Assembly: GCF_000712055.1 (NCBI RefSeq)
Contig: NZ_JOOA01000002.1
Coordinates: forward strand, 806,001 to 870,000
Source of the DNA: Ruminococcus sp. HUN007
Lineage (GTDB): Bacteria; Bacillota; Clostridia; Oscillospirales; Ruminococcaceae
DNA length: 64,000 bases
Reading direction: 5' to 3'
Shown: positions 1 to 8,243 of the stretch, one piece after another
Layout of the letters: each line of letters opens with the position of its first letter
Position numbering within the stretch: the first letter of the stretch is position 1
Program-made: the position numbers and the translations under genes
Notes under the pieces: model-generated
Told to the model about the DNA's origin: nothing
The model's database searches: none
What the model saw: the letters and a program-made list of their open reading frames with translations, nothing else

Positions 1-884
1 TCCTGCTTGTCACGCGGCAGTTCAAGAAGCAGCCTTGCACGGAAACTCTGTGCAGTAAAGTAGAGCACATCCCTGTCGGCCGGATCAGACGGGAACTTTG
101 CATTGCCTTTTATGATCTCACTTAAAAGGTCCTTGTTCTTTATCTGCTTGATAAACGCAATGAACATTCCGGCATGACGCGCTGATATACATCCGTATGC
201 AAGCACCCTCAGAATATTTTCAGGCACCGTTTTTTCCCCTGCTCCGTATTCCTTAAGTGCATCGCTCAGCATATGCCACGAACGCGGTGTTGAATACGGC
301 TCCTCGGTTTTCGGCGGTTCCGAGAAAAGATGATCAGGTCTTTGTGTGATATAATCCGTTATCCACGGATGAAGTCCCTCATCATACGCCCACTGAAGCC
401 ACTGTTCCGGATCGGCAATGAGCTGAACGTGAAACATTCTGTTTATGAGTGCAGTTGACATGGTCTTTACGATTGCACCGTCCTGTGAACGGTTTCCTGC
501 ACCGATCACAACGCTTCCCGCCGGCAGATGATACTCGCCTATACGCCTTTCATGTATAAGGCTGTAGAACGCTTTCTGCACTTCCTGCGAGCAGGCGTTC
601 AGTTCATCGAGAAACAGAACATACGGTTCCTTCCTCGCTATCATCTTCGGCGGCATGAAACGTGAAGTCTCTCCGTCGATCTGCGGAATACCGATTATAT
701 CTTCCGGGGCAAGCTGGCTTCCAAGAAGTGAAACGCACTCCATTCCCACGTCATCAGCAAATTTCTGAACAAGTGCTGACTTTCCTATTCCCGGTGCACC
801 CCATATGAACACCGGCCTTTTCGGCGAGATATTCAGCAGCAGATCTGAAAGTTCGTTTTGTGTCACTGTATATGGCAGATTCAT
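1..884 (-). CDS. MoxR-like AAA+ ATPase (3' end beyond the window)
   Basis: Open reading frame of 294 codons without a stop that runs off the left edge, so the C-terminus is missing. Start ATG at 884 follows an AAGGAG ribosome site. Walker A (GAPGIGKS) lies near residue 30, Walker B (VLFLDELNA) near residue 90 and a sensor-1-like stretch (VVIGAGNRS) near residue 125. This is the layout of MoxR/RavA-type AAA+ proteins, which act as chaperones, often with a VWA-domain partner. The partner would lie left of the window and cannot be seen. Family assignment is firm; the substrate is unknown. Confidence 0.85.
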   Translation of the reverse strand, partial: MNLPYTVTQNELSDLLLNISPKRPVFIWGAPGIGKSALVQKFADDVGMECVSLLGSQLAPEDIIGIPQIDGETSRFMPPKMIARKEPYVLFLDELNACSQEVQKAFYSLIHERRIGEYHLPAGSVVIGAGNRSQDGAIVKTMSTALINRMFHVQLIADPEQWLQWAYDEGLHPWITDYITQRPDHLFSEPPKTEEPYSTPRSWHMLSDALKEYGAGEKTVPENILRVLAYGCISARHAGMFIAFIKQIKNKDLLSEIIKGNAKFPSDPADRDVLYFTAQSFRARLLLELPRDKQ

Positions 885-904
885 GTGTATCTCCTTTTTC
901 TTTA

Positions 905-1013
905 GGAAACGCTGATTTATTCATAAATCAGCGCGGGGATCCGGGGCGAAGCCCCGCAAATCCCACCTCCGGAAATCCGGCGAAGCTGGATTTCCGGTTT
1001 AATCAGTGTTTCC
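905..1013. repeat. Palindromic mini-element, copy A
   Basis: 109-bp element with terminal inverted repeats GGAAACGCTGATT / AATCAGTGTTTCC (one mismatch) and three internal hairpins: CGCTGATTTA/TAAATCAGCG, GGGGC/GCCCC and GGAAATCC/GGATTTCC. Copies B (5397) and C (46724) are nearly identical. The flanking four bases here (TTTA and TTGG) do not match, unlike the other two copies. It sits just upstream of the divergent MoxR-like gene and carries no coding sequence. Confidence 0.85.
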
Positions 1014-1195
1014 TTGGTTCTGTTTATCATCTTTCGAACAATATGTCGTTTTCTATTATACCATCTCTGAGCAGCTTTTTCAATCATCATCTGACATAAA
1101 CTGCACGGTGTAAATGATCAGCGGAAATGAGAAGCGTGCATCAGCACATACGTATTCCCCGCTTCTGTATGCGCTGAGTGATTTCACAGATGTAT

Positions 1196-1224
1196 TTGTG
1201 TTCAGTCTGCAAAAGTGCTATAAT
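1196..1224 (+). promoter_or_regulatory. Sigma-A-type promoter of the FAD oxidoreductase
   Basis: TTGTGT, 17-base spacer, then a consensus TATAAT, about 60 bases before the start codon at 1285. Confidence 0.6.
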
Positions 1225-1284
1225 TATACTGAACGCCAAAAAGAATTTTACGTTCACAATACGTCAATAAAAGGAGATCTTAAA

Positions 1285-2931
1285 ATGGAAAATGGCAACA
1301 GCTGCTGTGTACTTACCGAAGAAGAAATTAAATGCTCGGTATGCGAAACAGGTAATATCACACCGGATGAAATACTTGACTACGATATCGTAGTAGTGGG
1401 TGCAGGTGCTGCGGGAGTTCCGGCTGCGGGATGGGCTGCTGAAAGCGGTGCAAAAACTGCTCTTCTTCAAAAGGAAAGCGGTGTTATCTCTCAGGGAAAC
1501 TGCGGTTCGGCTATCATAAAATCAAGATCCACACCGGGTGGTATCGCAAAGTGGATACACCATACAAACAGTCTCTGTGACTGGAGAGCGGATGTAAAAC
1601 AACTGCGCGCATATGCCGACCATTCCGAGGAGGCAATGATGTGGTTTTTAAACCGTGCGGGGCTTACATCTGAAACGGAATACGGCGACGGAAGCAAGGT
1701 CGACAGCAATTCAGACAGTGCAAAACTTCTTAATGACGGTGAAACCCTCTGCGCTTTCAGAAGTACGAGCGGTGATTTTACCGGACTTTGGAAGGATCGT
1801 ATGAACAGCTACGACTACGGTGATGACCATTGTTATTTCTGGGCTCCGTGGATAGGTCCGAAACCGTACAACACAGGCAATGCCATGAAAAATGTCATAA
1901 AGAACATTCAGAAAAATTGCGATAACCTTCATACGTACTTTTCAACGCCTGCTGTAAAACTTGTTAAAACCGGAAACAGAGTAACCGGTGTTATTGCCAG
2001 GACCTCTGACGGAAAACACATTCAGTTCAACGCTTCAAAGGCCGTTATTCTTGCAACCGGTGACTACACAAACAACAGTGCAATGGTATCACGCTGGTGT
2101 CCTGACATAGCTGAGTTCGACAAAAAACAGTTCGGCAAGACCGGTGACGGTCATGTTCTTGCCATAAGTGCAGGCGCAGTGATGGAAAACACCGGACACA
2201 CAAAAATGATGCACGACTTTGACTCTGCCCTTATGTTCGAAGAGCCTTTCCTCTACCTTAACATGAAGGGCGAACGTTTCACCAATGAATACACAGGCTT
2301 TGTCTACATGGGAAACATTCTGAAATACCAGCCTTCCTTCAAAGGACCGAATACTGACGCTGATCATCCTGATGGTTCAAAGGGATGGTACTGTGCGGTG
2401 TATGACAGCTCATACATGGAATGGCCGGATGATGAATTTGTTGACGGAAAGGTTCCGCCGTTCGTTATGGAAAAATTCATTCCGGGTGCGGTCGAAGAAC
2501 CTCAGGGTGTGTTCAGAAACCTTATTGACCTTCACCGCTGTGATACTCTTGAGGAACTCGCGGAAGAACTCGGTATACCGTTTGATGCTATGAAAAAATC
2601 GATTGACAGATACAATGAGCTCTGCGACAGACAGTATGATGAAGACTTCGGAAAGCCCTCAAAGTACATGCATAAAATAGAGAAGACACCTTTCTGGGCA
2701 GCAAGAAAACACATACGTGTTTCAGCTGAAGTTTCCGGTGTCATAACCAATGAATACGCACAGGCCCTTGACAGAAACGGAAATGTAATAGACGGTCTCT
2801 ACTGTGCGGGTAATCTCGGCGGACCTTTCTACGGAGGCAATGACTACCCGTTCCATCAGACAGGACTTTCTCTCGGACGCTGCTACACCTCCGGCATGAT
2901 AGCCGCAAAGCACGCCCTCGGTTTACTTTGA
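1285..2931 (+). CDS. FAD-dependent oxidoreductase, fumarate reductase/succinate dehydrogenase flavoprotein family
   Basis: 548 aa. The start at 1285 is chosen because an AAGGAG site lies just upstream; the frame stays open to 1114 but has no ribosome site there. The Rossmann dinucleotide motif DIVVVGAGAAG is at residues 34-44. The C-terminal stretch (residues about 510-545, GLYCAGNLGG then FHQTGLSLGR) is typical of the FAD_binding_2 family. No heme-binding CxxCH motif, FMN-attachment domain or Tat signal is visible, so it is a cytoplasmic soluble flavoprotein. It is likely to reduce an enoate-type or ketosteroid-type substrate; the actual substrate cannot be read from sequence. Own promoter; bidirectional terminator downstream. 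Confidence 0.85.
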   Translation: MENGNSCCVLTEEEIKCSVCETGNITPDEILDYDIVVVGAGAAGVPAAGWAAESGAKTALLQKESGVISQGNCGSAIIKSRSTPGGIAKWIHHTNSLCDWRADVKQLRAYADHSEEAMMWFLNRAGLTSETEYGDGSKVDSNSDSAKLLNDGETLCAFRSTSGDFTGLWKDRMNSYDYGDDHCYFWAPWIGPKPYNTGNAMKNVIKNIQKNCDNLHTYFSTPAVKLVKTGNRVTGVIARTSDGKHIQFNASKAVILATGDYTNNSAMVSRWCPDIAEFDKKQFGKTGDGHVLAISAGAVMENTGHTKMMHDFDSALMFEEPFLYLNMKGERFTNEYTGFVYMGNILKYQPSFKGPNTDADHPDGSKGWYCAVYDSSYMEWPDDEFVDGKVPPFVMEKFIPGAVEEPQGVFRNLIDLHRCDTLEELAEELGIPFDAMKKSIDRYNELCDRQYDEDFGKPSKYMHKIEKTPFWAARKHIRVSAEVSGVITNEYAQALDRNGNVIDGLYCAGNLGGPFYGGNDYPFHQTGLSLGRCYTSGMIAAKHALGLL

Positions 2932-3001
2932 TGAAACAGTAACCGTTCACATTTTCTGTCCGGATCACAGGTTCCGTCCGGTCAGTTTTTCGGTTAAAGA
3001 A

Positions 3002-3040
3002 AACGGCCGATGCAGTTGCCATGTTACTGCATCGGCCGTT
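3002..3040. terminator. Bidirectional terminator between convergent genes
   Basis: Perfect 15-bp inverted repeat with arms AACGGCCGATGCAGT / ACTGCATCGGCCGTT and a 9-base loop, followed by T-rich sequence on the plus strand and preceded by A-rich sequence for the minus strand. It separates the FAD oxidoreductase from the Pr6Pr membrane protein. Confidence 0.9.
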
Positions 3041-3047
3041 ATATTTT

Positions 3048-3752
3048 TTATTTACGTAAAAATATCCTTTTAAGCAGATCGGTTATAAGAAGATAGATAA
3101 ATCCGACGATTATCAGTGCAATAAGCAGGAAGATCATCCACCAGGCAGTACCCATGTACGGAAGATCCTTTGTAAATCCGAACGCTCCCGCCGGACTTCC
3201 CCAGTTCAGAAAGAAGTACGGATAATTGTATCCTGTGGCAAACTGCCAGTTATTTATGTATCCGATACCTGCATATCCCGCATACAGCAGCGGCGGAACT
3301 GTGACCCAGAGTGAATTTATCTTTTTTATCCTGCTCTGGATCCCTGTAACGAAAAAGTCGATAACCGATGCGAGCGGTACAACTATATGTGTAAGAACGT
3401 TCTGCAGATTGAACGCATCTTTCATGGTCGGCGCAAGCACAAAGCAGAAAACCGCTCCTGTAAGTGTGATAGATATCGTTCCTGCGAACTTGACAACGTA
3501 CCATACGTCACTGAACCGCCTGTTTTTCAGCATCATAACAAGTCCTGCAAGGCATATGGCTGCAAGTGCGATATTGGACTGTATGGTAAAATACATAAAC
3601 ACATAACGTCCGCCCATGAAGTCGTCGCTTCCGGCAAGCGCGCTTATCAGCGTGCCGGTAACTGCGGAAATTATCACAATTATCTTAAGCACTGCAGATA
3701 AAATGATCTGTGCTTTTGAAAGTTCATTATCCGGTATATTTTTCTGACTCAT
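3048..3752 (-). CDS. Pr6Pr-like integral membrane protein
   Basis: 234 aa with about six hydrophobic segments: near residues 18-40, 50-72, 85-108, 118-140, 150-170 and 205-228. The YFTIQSNI stretch after the first loop is characteristic of the Pr6Pr/FAR-17a-like membrane family. Its biochemical role in bacteria is not established. A GGGGAC-type ribosome site precedes the ATG at 3752. Monocistronic: terminator 3002-3040 below, and a separate lipoprotein gene above it on the same strand. Confidence 0.7.
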   Translation of the reverse strand: MSQKNIPDNELSKAQIILSAVLKIIVIISAVTGTLISALAGSDDFMGGRYVFMYFTIQSNIALAAICLAGLVMMLKNRRFSDVWYVVKFAGTISITLTGAVFCFVLAPTMKDAFNLQNVLTHIVVPLASVIDFFVTGIQSRIKKINSLWVTVPPLLYAGYAGIGYINNWQFATGYNYPYFFLNWGSPAGAFGFTKDLPYMGTAWWMIFLLIALIIVGFIYLLITDLLKRIFLRK

Positions 3753-3845
3753 AAATCTGTCCCCTTATTCTTTTTTAAGTAATCGGGCAGCCGCGAAACT
3801 TTCGCATGAACCGTTCAAAACGGGATCAGTAAGCTTATGCCCGCA

Positions 3846-5021
3846 TTATCTGATCAGAGACTGTAATTTTTCATACAGTCCGTTATAGTCATAACCGTTT
3901 AACGAGGACACTGATTCTGTCACAAGTCTTCCGCCTGTGAATTCCGAAGGAACTGTCATAACCGGATAAACTCCTGTATCACCTGTTCCGTCTTTTTTAG
4001 TTACTGCTGCATATTCGCAGTTTCCGCTGTTTATGAAAATATAATAGCTGTAATCCTTAACTGTTCCGTAATCCTCAGAATACTTTGCAAACAGAGCATC
4101 GTATTCACTTCTGTCGAATGTGTCAGGAATTCCAAAGCATTTATCTTCATCTGATGAGATTATATACTGTCCTTTTACATCTTTTCCGTCGCATTCAAGA
4201 TCGGTAAGAACAGTCTGTACAATTGTAAAAAGAGATTTTGCAGTTGAATTTGACATCGACTGCCTAGCTTTTTTCGCAAATTTTCTCATCTCATTATTCA
4301 GTTTCCAGCCTTCGCCTTCAACATTGAACACGTAGAAATAATCTTCGTCCGGCTCACCGTCGACATTGTATTTTACAGTAACGTCATAGCCTTCCGTCGT
4401 TTTATAGGTTCTTTTCATTTCTGAATCCGGCTCAGCCATACCGAGAAAATAGCCGTAGAGCTCCTCTGCCATTTCTTCATCCAGATTTTCCTTTCCGCCG
4501 TATTCTTCTATTTTATCAAGGGAATACGCCATGGAATCAAAAAGCTGCATGTAAACATCAGTTTCATCTTCAGTCATTTCTCCGACAAGCTCGATATCAG
4601 TTATTTCATACTGCTTTTTTCCGTCGAGTATCTGTGAAAGATCATTTTCGCCAGGTTCATTTACTGCCTGGATCGCCTTTATAACCTTTTCAGGATAAAA
4701 GGAACTGAGCATCCCGTCAACATCGCTGTTATTCAGAGCGTCATAGTAATCTCTTATTGCCTTATCACAGCCGGCAGGTAACTCTGACGTTTCACTTTCA
4801 GCTTCAGTTACTGCACCTGCCGTCTCTGCAGCTTCTTCTGTAACTTCAGCAGTTTCTTCGCTCTCTTCAGATACTGCATCTGTTTCCTCAGCCACTTCGG
4901 TACCGGCTTCAGTCACCGCAGCGTTATCCGCTTCTTCCCCTTTTCCGCCCATAGGTCCGCATCCGGTAAACGCAAGTCCGAATATTAACAGCGCCGTTAA
5001 AACGATCTTATTCTTTCTCAT
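3846..5021 (-). CDS. Secreted lipoprotein of unknown function
   Basis: 391 aa. Signal peptide with lipobox FTGC (Cys at about residue 20). A Glu/Thr/Ala-rich linker (residues about 30-80, many EE, ET and EAA units) tethers a globular C-terminal domain. That domain includes a ketosteroid-isomerase/NTF2-like looking opening (IRDYYDALNNSDVDGMLSSFYPE). Similar tethered lipoproteins are common in Ruminococcus. I do not recognise a catalytic motif. Monocistronic. Confidence 0.7.
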   Translation of the reverse strand: MRKNKIVLTALLIFGLAFTGCGPMGGKGEEADNAAVTEAGTEVAEETDAVSEESEETAEVTEEAAETAGAVTEAESETSELPAGCDKAIRDYYDALNNSDVDGMLSSFYPEKVIKAIQAVNEPGENDLSQILDGKKQYEITDIELVGEMTEDETDVYMQLFDSMAYSLDKIEEYGGKENLDEEMAEELYGYFLGMAEPDSEMKRTYKTTEGYDVTVKYNVDGEPDEDYFYVFNVEGEGWKLNNEMRKFAKKARQSMSNSTAKSLFTIVQTVLTDLECDGKDVKGQYIISSDEDKCFGIPDTFDRSEYDALFAKYSEDYGTVKDYSYYIFINSGNCEYAAVTKKDGTGDTGVYPVMTVPSEFTGGRLVTESVSSLNGYDYNGLYEKLQSLIR

Positions 5022-5191
5022 TTTGAAATAATCCCTTTCCTGTTTTTCATTGCATTACTGCAGAAACTTCTTCAAACAAGCCGTCAAAAAGTCATTTGTC
5101 ATTATCTGCAGCAGGTTTTTATTATATCATATTCTGACAGAAAACTCAATATGACGCGGTTTTCCGGCAAAAGCACTAAATAAACTTTACT

Positions 5192-5274
5192 AGTTTAAGC
5201 TTTTCATCCTCTATCGGTTTTGAATCAAAATATCTTTCGGAATATCTTTCCTTTGCAAGTTCAAGAAATGTCAT
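5192..5274 (-). pseudogene. Nitroreductase 5' fragment (duplicate of the gene at 16334-16849)
   Basis: The first ~27 codons, beginning MTFLELAKERYSERYFDSKP, almost match the start of the intact nitroreductase (16767-16849). Homology ends abruptly at 5192. Upstream sequence including the AGGAGG ribosome site is also conserved. This is the first piece of a duplicated mosaic spanning 5192-5658. Confidence 0.85.
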
Positions 5275-5295
5275 TGTGTTTTCCTCCTGTTATAT

Positions 5296-5334
5296 TCATA
5301 CCTGTATTCCTGTGAAAATTACTGCATCCGGCAT
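5296..5334 (-). pseudogene. 12-codon stub of the T4-Pnk-like kinase gene
   Basis: Reads MPDAVIFTGIQV then TGA. The first 11 residues equal the N-terminus of the intact kinase encoded at 23305-23754. The same stub precedes the intact nitroreductase at 16871-16909. It lies 21 bases upstream of the nitroreductase fragment, so the truncated kinase start has become a short leader-like frame. Confidence 0.75.
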
Positions 5335-5371
5335 AATTACACCTTTATGATCGATCATTTTTTTTCAACTG

Positions 5372-5377
5372 CGAGAT
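5372..5377. other. Unoccupied target site of the 16952-20219 transposon
   Basis: CGAGAT occurs once here in a context (CAACTG before, ATCTCTCAGAGG after) that matches the left flank at 16940-16951 and the right flank at 20220-20240 of the transposon. The transposon therefore duplicated these six bases on insertion. Confidence 0.85.
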
Positions 5378-5396
5378 ATCTCTCAGAGGTTTCTAG

Positions 5397-5506
5397 GGAA
5401 ACGCTGATTTATTCATAAATCAGCGTGGGGCTCCGGGGCGAAGCCCCCGCAAATCCCACCTTCGGAAATCCGGCTTCGCCGGATTTCCGATTTAATCAGT
5501 GTTTCC
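5397..5506. repeat. Palindromic mini-element, copy B, with CTAG target duplication
   Basis: 110 bp, same hairpin plan as copy A. It is flanked by CTAG at 5393-5396 and 5507-5510. The paralogous sequence at 20239-20250 reads TTTCTAGGTTATT without the element, so a single CTAG was duplicated on insertion. It lies at the 3' end of the decayed AlbA_2-type gene copy. Confidence 0.9.
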
Positions 5507-5511
5507 CTAGG

Positions 5512-5658
5512 TTATTATTTTATTGATATATACTTCTGATACTTACTATTCGGTTTTTCAGGTAATGTCATTGAAAGTTGACCTTTCTCTAACAAGCTTC
5601 TTTACCGTAAATATCTACAATTCTCGGTACACCTCGTCCGGACATCTCACTTATATGC
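5512..5658 (-). pseudogene. Internally deleted 3' end of an AlbA_2/Schlafen-type gene
   Basis: Nearly identical to the 3' end of the intact gene at 20249-21697, but 271 bp corresponding to roughly 20335-20605 are missing. The deletion endpoints in the intact copy are two 7-bp AAGCTTC repeats, and one of them remains at the junction (5594-5600). Homology stops at 5658 (equivalent to 20663). Between 5659 and the deacetylase promoter I see only AT-rich sequence. Confidence 0.85.
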
Positions 5659-5794
5659 TAAACCTCACTCATTATCAACAACTCCAGTATTATCATTTAT
5701 GATCAATGCATCTATACAACACAATTATACTCGCTATTTAAATCAATGTCAATCCACATAAAACGAATTGCCTGTTATTTAGCCAGAATACCCA

Positions 5795-5822
5795 TTGAAT
5801 TCTTTTACTTTATGTGTATAAT
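5795..5822 (+). promoter_or_regulatory. Promoter of the polysaccharide deacetylase
   Basis: TTGAAT, 16-base spacer, TATAAT, about 50 bases before the ATG at 5871. Confidence 0.55.
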
Positions 5823-5870
5823 AGAATTATAATTATTACTTAAGTCGCCCTCTGAGAAAGGAATCATATA

Positions 5871-6623
5871 ATGAAGAACATTTTTGCGAGAAGCTCCGCA
5901 GCATTACTGTCATTATGCATGCTCACAGGTCTAACATCGTGTGCAGCAAAAGAAGCGAACGAACCTGTAGCGAATACTCCAGCCGACGAAGCAAATGAAA
6001 AGTATATCGCTCTTACTTTTGATGACGGCCCAAATACATCGACAACCAATGAAGTCCTTGATATTCTTGAAGAGTATAATGTAAAGGCAAGTTTTTTCCT
6101 TATCGGAGATAACATTGATGATAAAAGCGCAAAAGCCGTAAAGCGTGCGCATGATATGGGATGCGAGATCGATAACCATTCAAAATCCCACGACTACATG
6201 GATAAAATGACTGTCGACGAGATCAAATATGAGATAAAATATGTTGATGACTATGTATACAAAATCACAGGCGAATATCCATCCTTTTTCCGCCCGCCTT
6301 TTATTGCAGTCAGTGATGATATGTACAGCGCAATTGATATACCGTTTATCTGCGGTAAGGGCTGCGACGACTGGATGGATGACGTAACTGCTAAACAGCG
6401 TGCAGATGCTGTTATCAAAAATGCCAAGGACGGCCAGATCGTTTTACTGCATGATGCAGAAGGCAATAAGCAGACAGTCAAAGCGCTGAAGACTATCATC
6501 CCGGCACTGCAGAAGGAAGGGTACACATTCGTTACGTTGAACGAATTATTTGAATGTAAGAATGTTGAGCCGGATGAAGATCATATGTACAGTATTGTAC
6601 CGGACACTGATACTGCTGCATAA
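5871..6623 (+). CDS. Lipid-anchored polysaccharide deacetylase (NodB domain, CE4 family)
   Basis: 250 aa. Lipoprotein signal with lipobox LTSC (Cys near residue 24), then the NodB domain. Metal and catalytic motifs are visible: TFDDGPN (motif 1, catalytic Asp), HSKSH (motif 2 metal histidines), RPPF (motif 3) and VLLHD near the C-terminus (motif 5). CE4 enzymes remove acetyl groups from peptidoglycan, chitin oligomers or xylan; which one applies here is not decidable. AGAAAGGAATCATATA precedes the ATG. Own promoter; it stands alone between relic DNA and the repeat-flanked DUF4143 gene. Confidence 0.85.
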   Translation: MKNIFARSSAALLSLCMLTGLTSCAAKEANEPVANTPADEANEKYIALTFDDGPNTSTTNEVLDILEEYNVKASFFLIGDNIDDKSAKAVKRAHDMGCEIDNHSKSHDYMDKMTVDEIKYEIKYVDDYVYKITGEYPSFFRPPFIAVSDDMYSAIDIPFICGKGCDDWMDDVTAKQRADAVIKNAKDGQIVLLHDAEGNKQTVKALKTIIPALQKEGYTFVTLNELFECKNVEPDEDHMYSIVPDTDTAA

Positions 6624-6671
6624 GATAATGAACGATTTACTATTGATCACTCATCATCTTATGTGATGCAA

Positions 6672-6710
6672 TTGAAAACTAACGCCAAAACTCGCAGAAG
6701 TTTTCAATGA
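6672..6710 (+). repeat. 39-base hairpin/micro-ORF repeat, copy 1
   Basis: Arms ATTGAAAACT and AGTTTTCAAT form a perfect 10-bp inverted repeat around a loop with ACTCGCA. Read as codons it gives a TTG start and KTNAKTRRSFQ then stop. It is the first of three copies (6835, 8244). About 35 bases of upstream sequence are shared with copy 2, but the -10 box has decayed to TGCAAT. Confidence 0.7.
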
Positions 6711-6744
6711 AAAAAATTAGTCTGAAAATCTGAAATGATATTAC

Positions 6745-6773
6745 AAAAGCTGCACCTCGCGTGCAGCTTTTTT
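6745..6773 (+). terminator. Rho-independent terminator
   Basis: AAAAGCTGCAC / GTGCAGCTTTT with a 5-base loop, followed by TTTCC. Ends plus-strand transcription coming from the deacetylase region. Confidence 0.85.
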
Positions 6774-6804
6774 CCATTGTGCCGAAGGCACCACCATTTT
6801 TCTA

Positions 6805-6833
6805 TTGATTACTCTCCTCTTATATGATATAAT
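6805..6833 (+). promoter_or_regulatory. Promoter of the DUF4143 ATPase gene
   Basis: TTGATT, 17-base spacer, consensus TATAAT. The expected transcript start (about 6840) falls at the 5' arm of hairpin copy 2, so the mRNA would begin with that hairpin. Confidence 0.7.
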
Positions 6834-6834
6834 A

Positions 6835-6873
6835 ATGAAAACTAACATCAAAACTCGCAAAAGTTTTCAATGA
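6835..6873 (+). repeat. 39-base hairpin/micro-ORF repeat, copy 2
   Basis: Arms TGAAAACT / AGTTTTCA. As codons: MKTNIKTRKSFQ then TGA. The TGA overlaps the GAGGTGATAAC ribosome site of the ATPase gene at 6883, so any translation of it would be coupled to that gene. Confidence 0.7.
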
Positions 6874-6882
6874 GGTGATAAC

Positions 6883-8188
6883 ATGGAGATCAAAAGAGAC
6901 AGATATCTTCGTCAGATCATAGGATTTATGTGGGACGGTCAAGTTAAGGTCATAACCGGTATCCGTCGCTGTGGGAAGTCTTTTTTATTGAACACCTTAT
7001 TCAAGAAATATCTGCTGAAACAAGACGTCCCTGCTGACAATATCATATCTGTAGAACTCGATCTGACAAAGGATATCAATGACAAAGGATATCAAATACC
7101 GTGATCCACTTGTGCTGGCAGAATATGTTCGCAGCAAAGTCGAAGGTAATGACGGACAATTCTATCTGTTCGTTGATGAAATACAGATGTCAGACGAAGT
7201 AAAGAACCCATACAATCCCGATGGCAAGAAGATCACTTTCTATGACGCTATGAACGATCTGCGCTCATTGCCTAACCTTGACGTGTATGTAACAGGCAGC
7301 AACTCAAAGATGCTTTCCAGAGATATTCTGACTGAATTCCGTGGTCGCAGTGACGAAATACAGGTTCATCCGCTCAGTTTTGCTGAGTATTACTCTGCTG
7401 TGGGCGGAGACAAAGAGGACGCTTTTGAAGAATACGCATTCTACGGTGGTATGCCTCTCGTCCTGTTGCGTCCAGATGATACAGCAAAAGCAAACTACCT
7501 CTCCTCCCTGTTCACAGAGGTATATATCAAGGATATTATAGAACGAAAGAAGATCGAGCGTGAAGACATTCTCGGTATGCTCCTCGATCTGCTCAGTTCG
7601 TCGGTAGGCTCACTGACCAATCCAAAGAAAATTGCTGATACCTTGCGTTCAAAAACTGGTGATAACATTTCACAGAATACTATATCCTCATATATCTCAC
7701 ATTTGGAAGATGCTTTTCTTTTCAGTGAAGCCAAGCGTTACGATGTTAAGGGACGCAAATATTTTGAGTACCCATACAAGTATTACTGCGAAGACCTCGG
7801 GCTGAGAAACGCGCGTATCGGCTTCAGGCAACAGGAAATGACCCACATTATGGAGAATATCATTTACAACGAACTTATCGTCAGAGGTTTCTCGGTAGAT
7901 GTAGGCGTGGTTTATGCCAACGAAAAGAACCCATCCGGCAGCTACACAAGAACTGCGCGAGAGATAGATTTCGTAGCAACCAGGGGTGGTAAGAAGGTAT
8001 ATATCCAATCAGCACTGGCTCTTCCCGACGAAACCAAGACCGAACAAGAGCTTCGTCCGTTTTCACTAACAGGCGATTCATTTCCAAAGATCATCGTTCG
8101 CAGGGATATCCGAAAAAAGTGGTATGATGATAACGGTGTACTGAATATCGGAATAAGTGAGTTTTTACTTGATGAAAATTCAATATAA
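6883..8188 (+). pseudogene. DUF4143-family ATP-binding protein, frameshifted by a 16-bp tandem duplication
   Basis: Two overlapping frames (6883-7104 and 7079-8188) make one AAA_14/DUF4143 protein of about 429 aa. The N-terminus carries Walker A (GIRRCGKSFLL, residues about 26-36). Walker B (YLFVDEIQM) and a sensor-1-like motif (DVYVTGSNSKM) lie in the second frame. The C-terminal DUF4143 part resembles a PD-(D/E)XK-like fold, with REIDFVATRGGKKVYIQ near the end. The frame break is an exact duplication of TGACAAAGGATATCAA at 7064-7079 and 7080-7095; removing one unit gives the continuous reading LTKDIKYRDP. Strong promoter and ribosome site are intact; the terminator is at 8196. Role of the family is unclear. 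Confidence 0.85.
7064..7095. repeat. 16-bp exact tandem duplication
   Basis: TGACAAAGGATATCAA occurs twice back to back. Because 16 is not a multiple of 3, it shifts the reading frame of the DUF4143 gene. Loss of one unit would restore it. Confidence 0.95.
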
Positions 8189-8195
8189 CAAAATG

Positions 8196-8229
8196 CGGTT
8201 ACAGAATTTGAAACTGTAACCGTTTCTTT
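8196..8229 (+). terminator. Terminator of the DUF4143 gene
   Basis: CGGTTACAG / CTGTAACCG with a 9-base loop, followed by TTTCTTT. Confidence 0.8.
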
Positions 8230-8243
8230 ATGTCCCTCAAAAA

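Noticed and set aside
3226..3606. 126-codon frame opposite the Pr6Pr gene
   Set aside because: Antisense shadow of a clear membrane protein gene.
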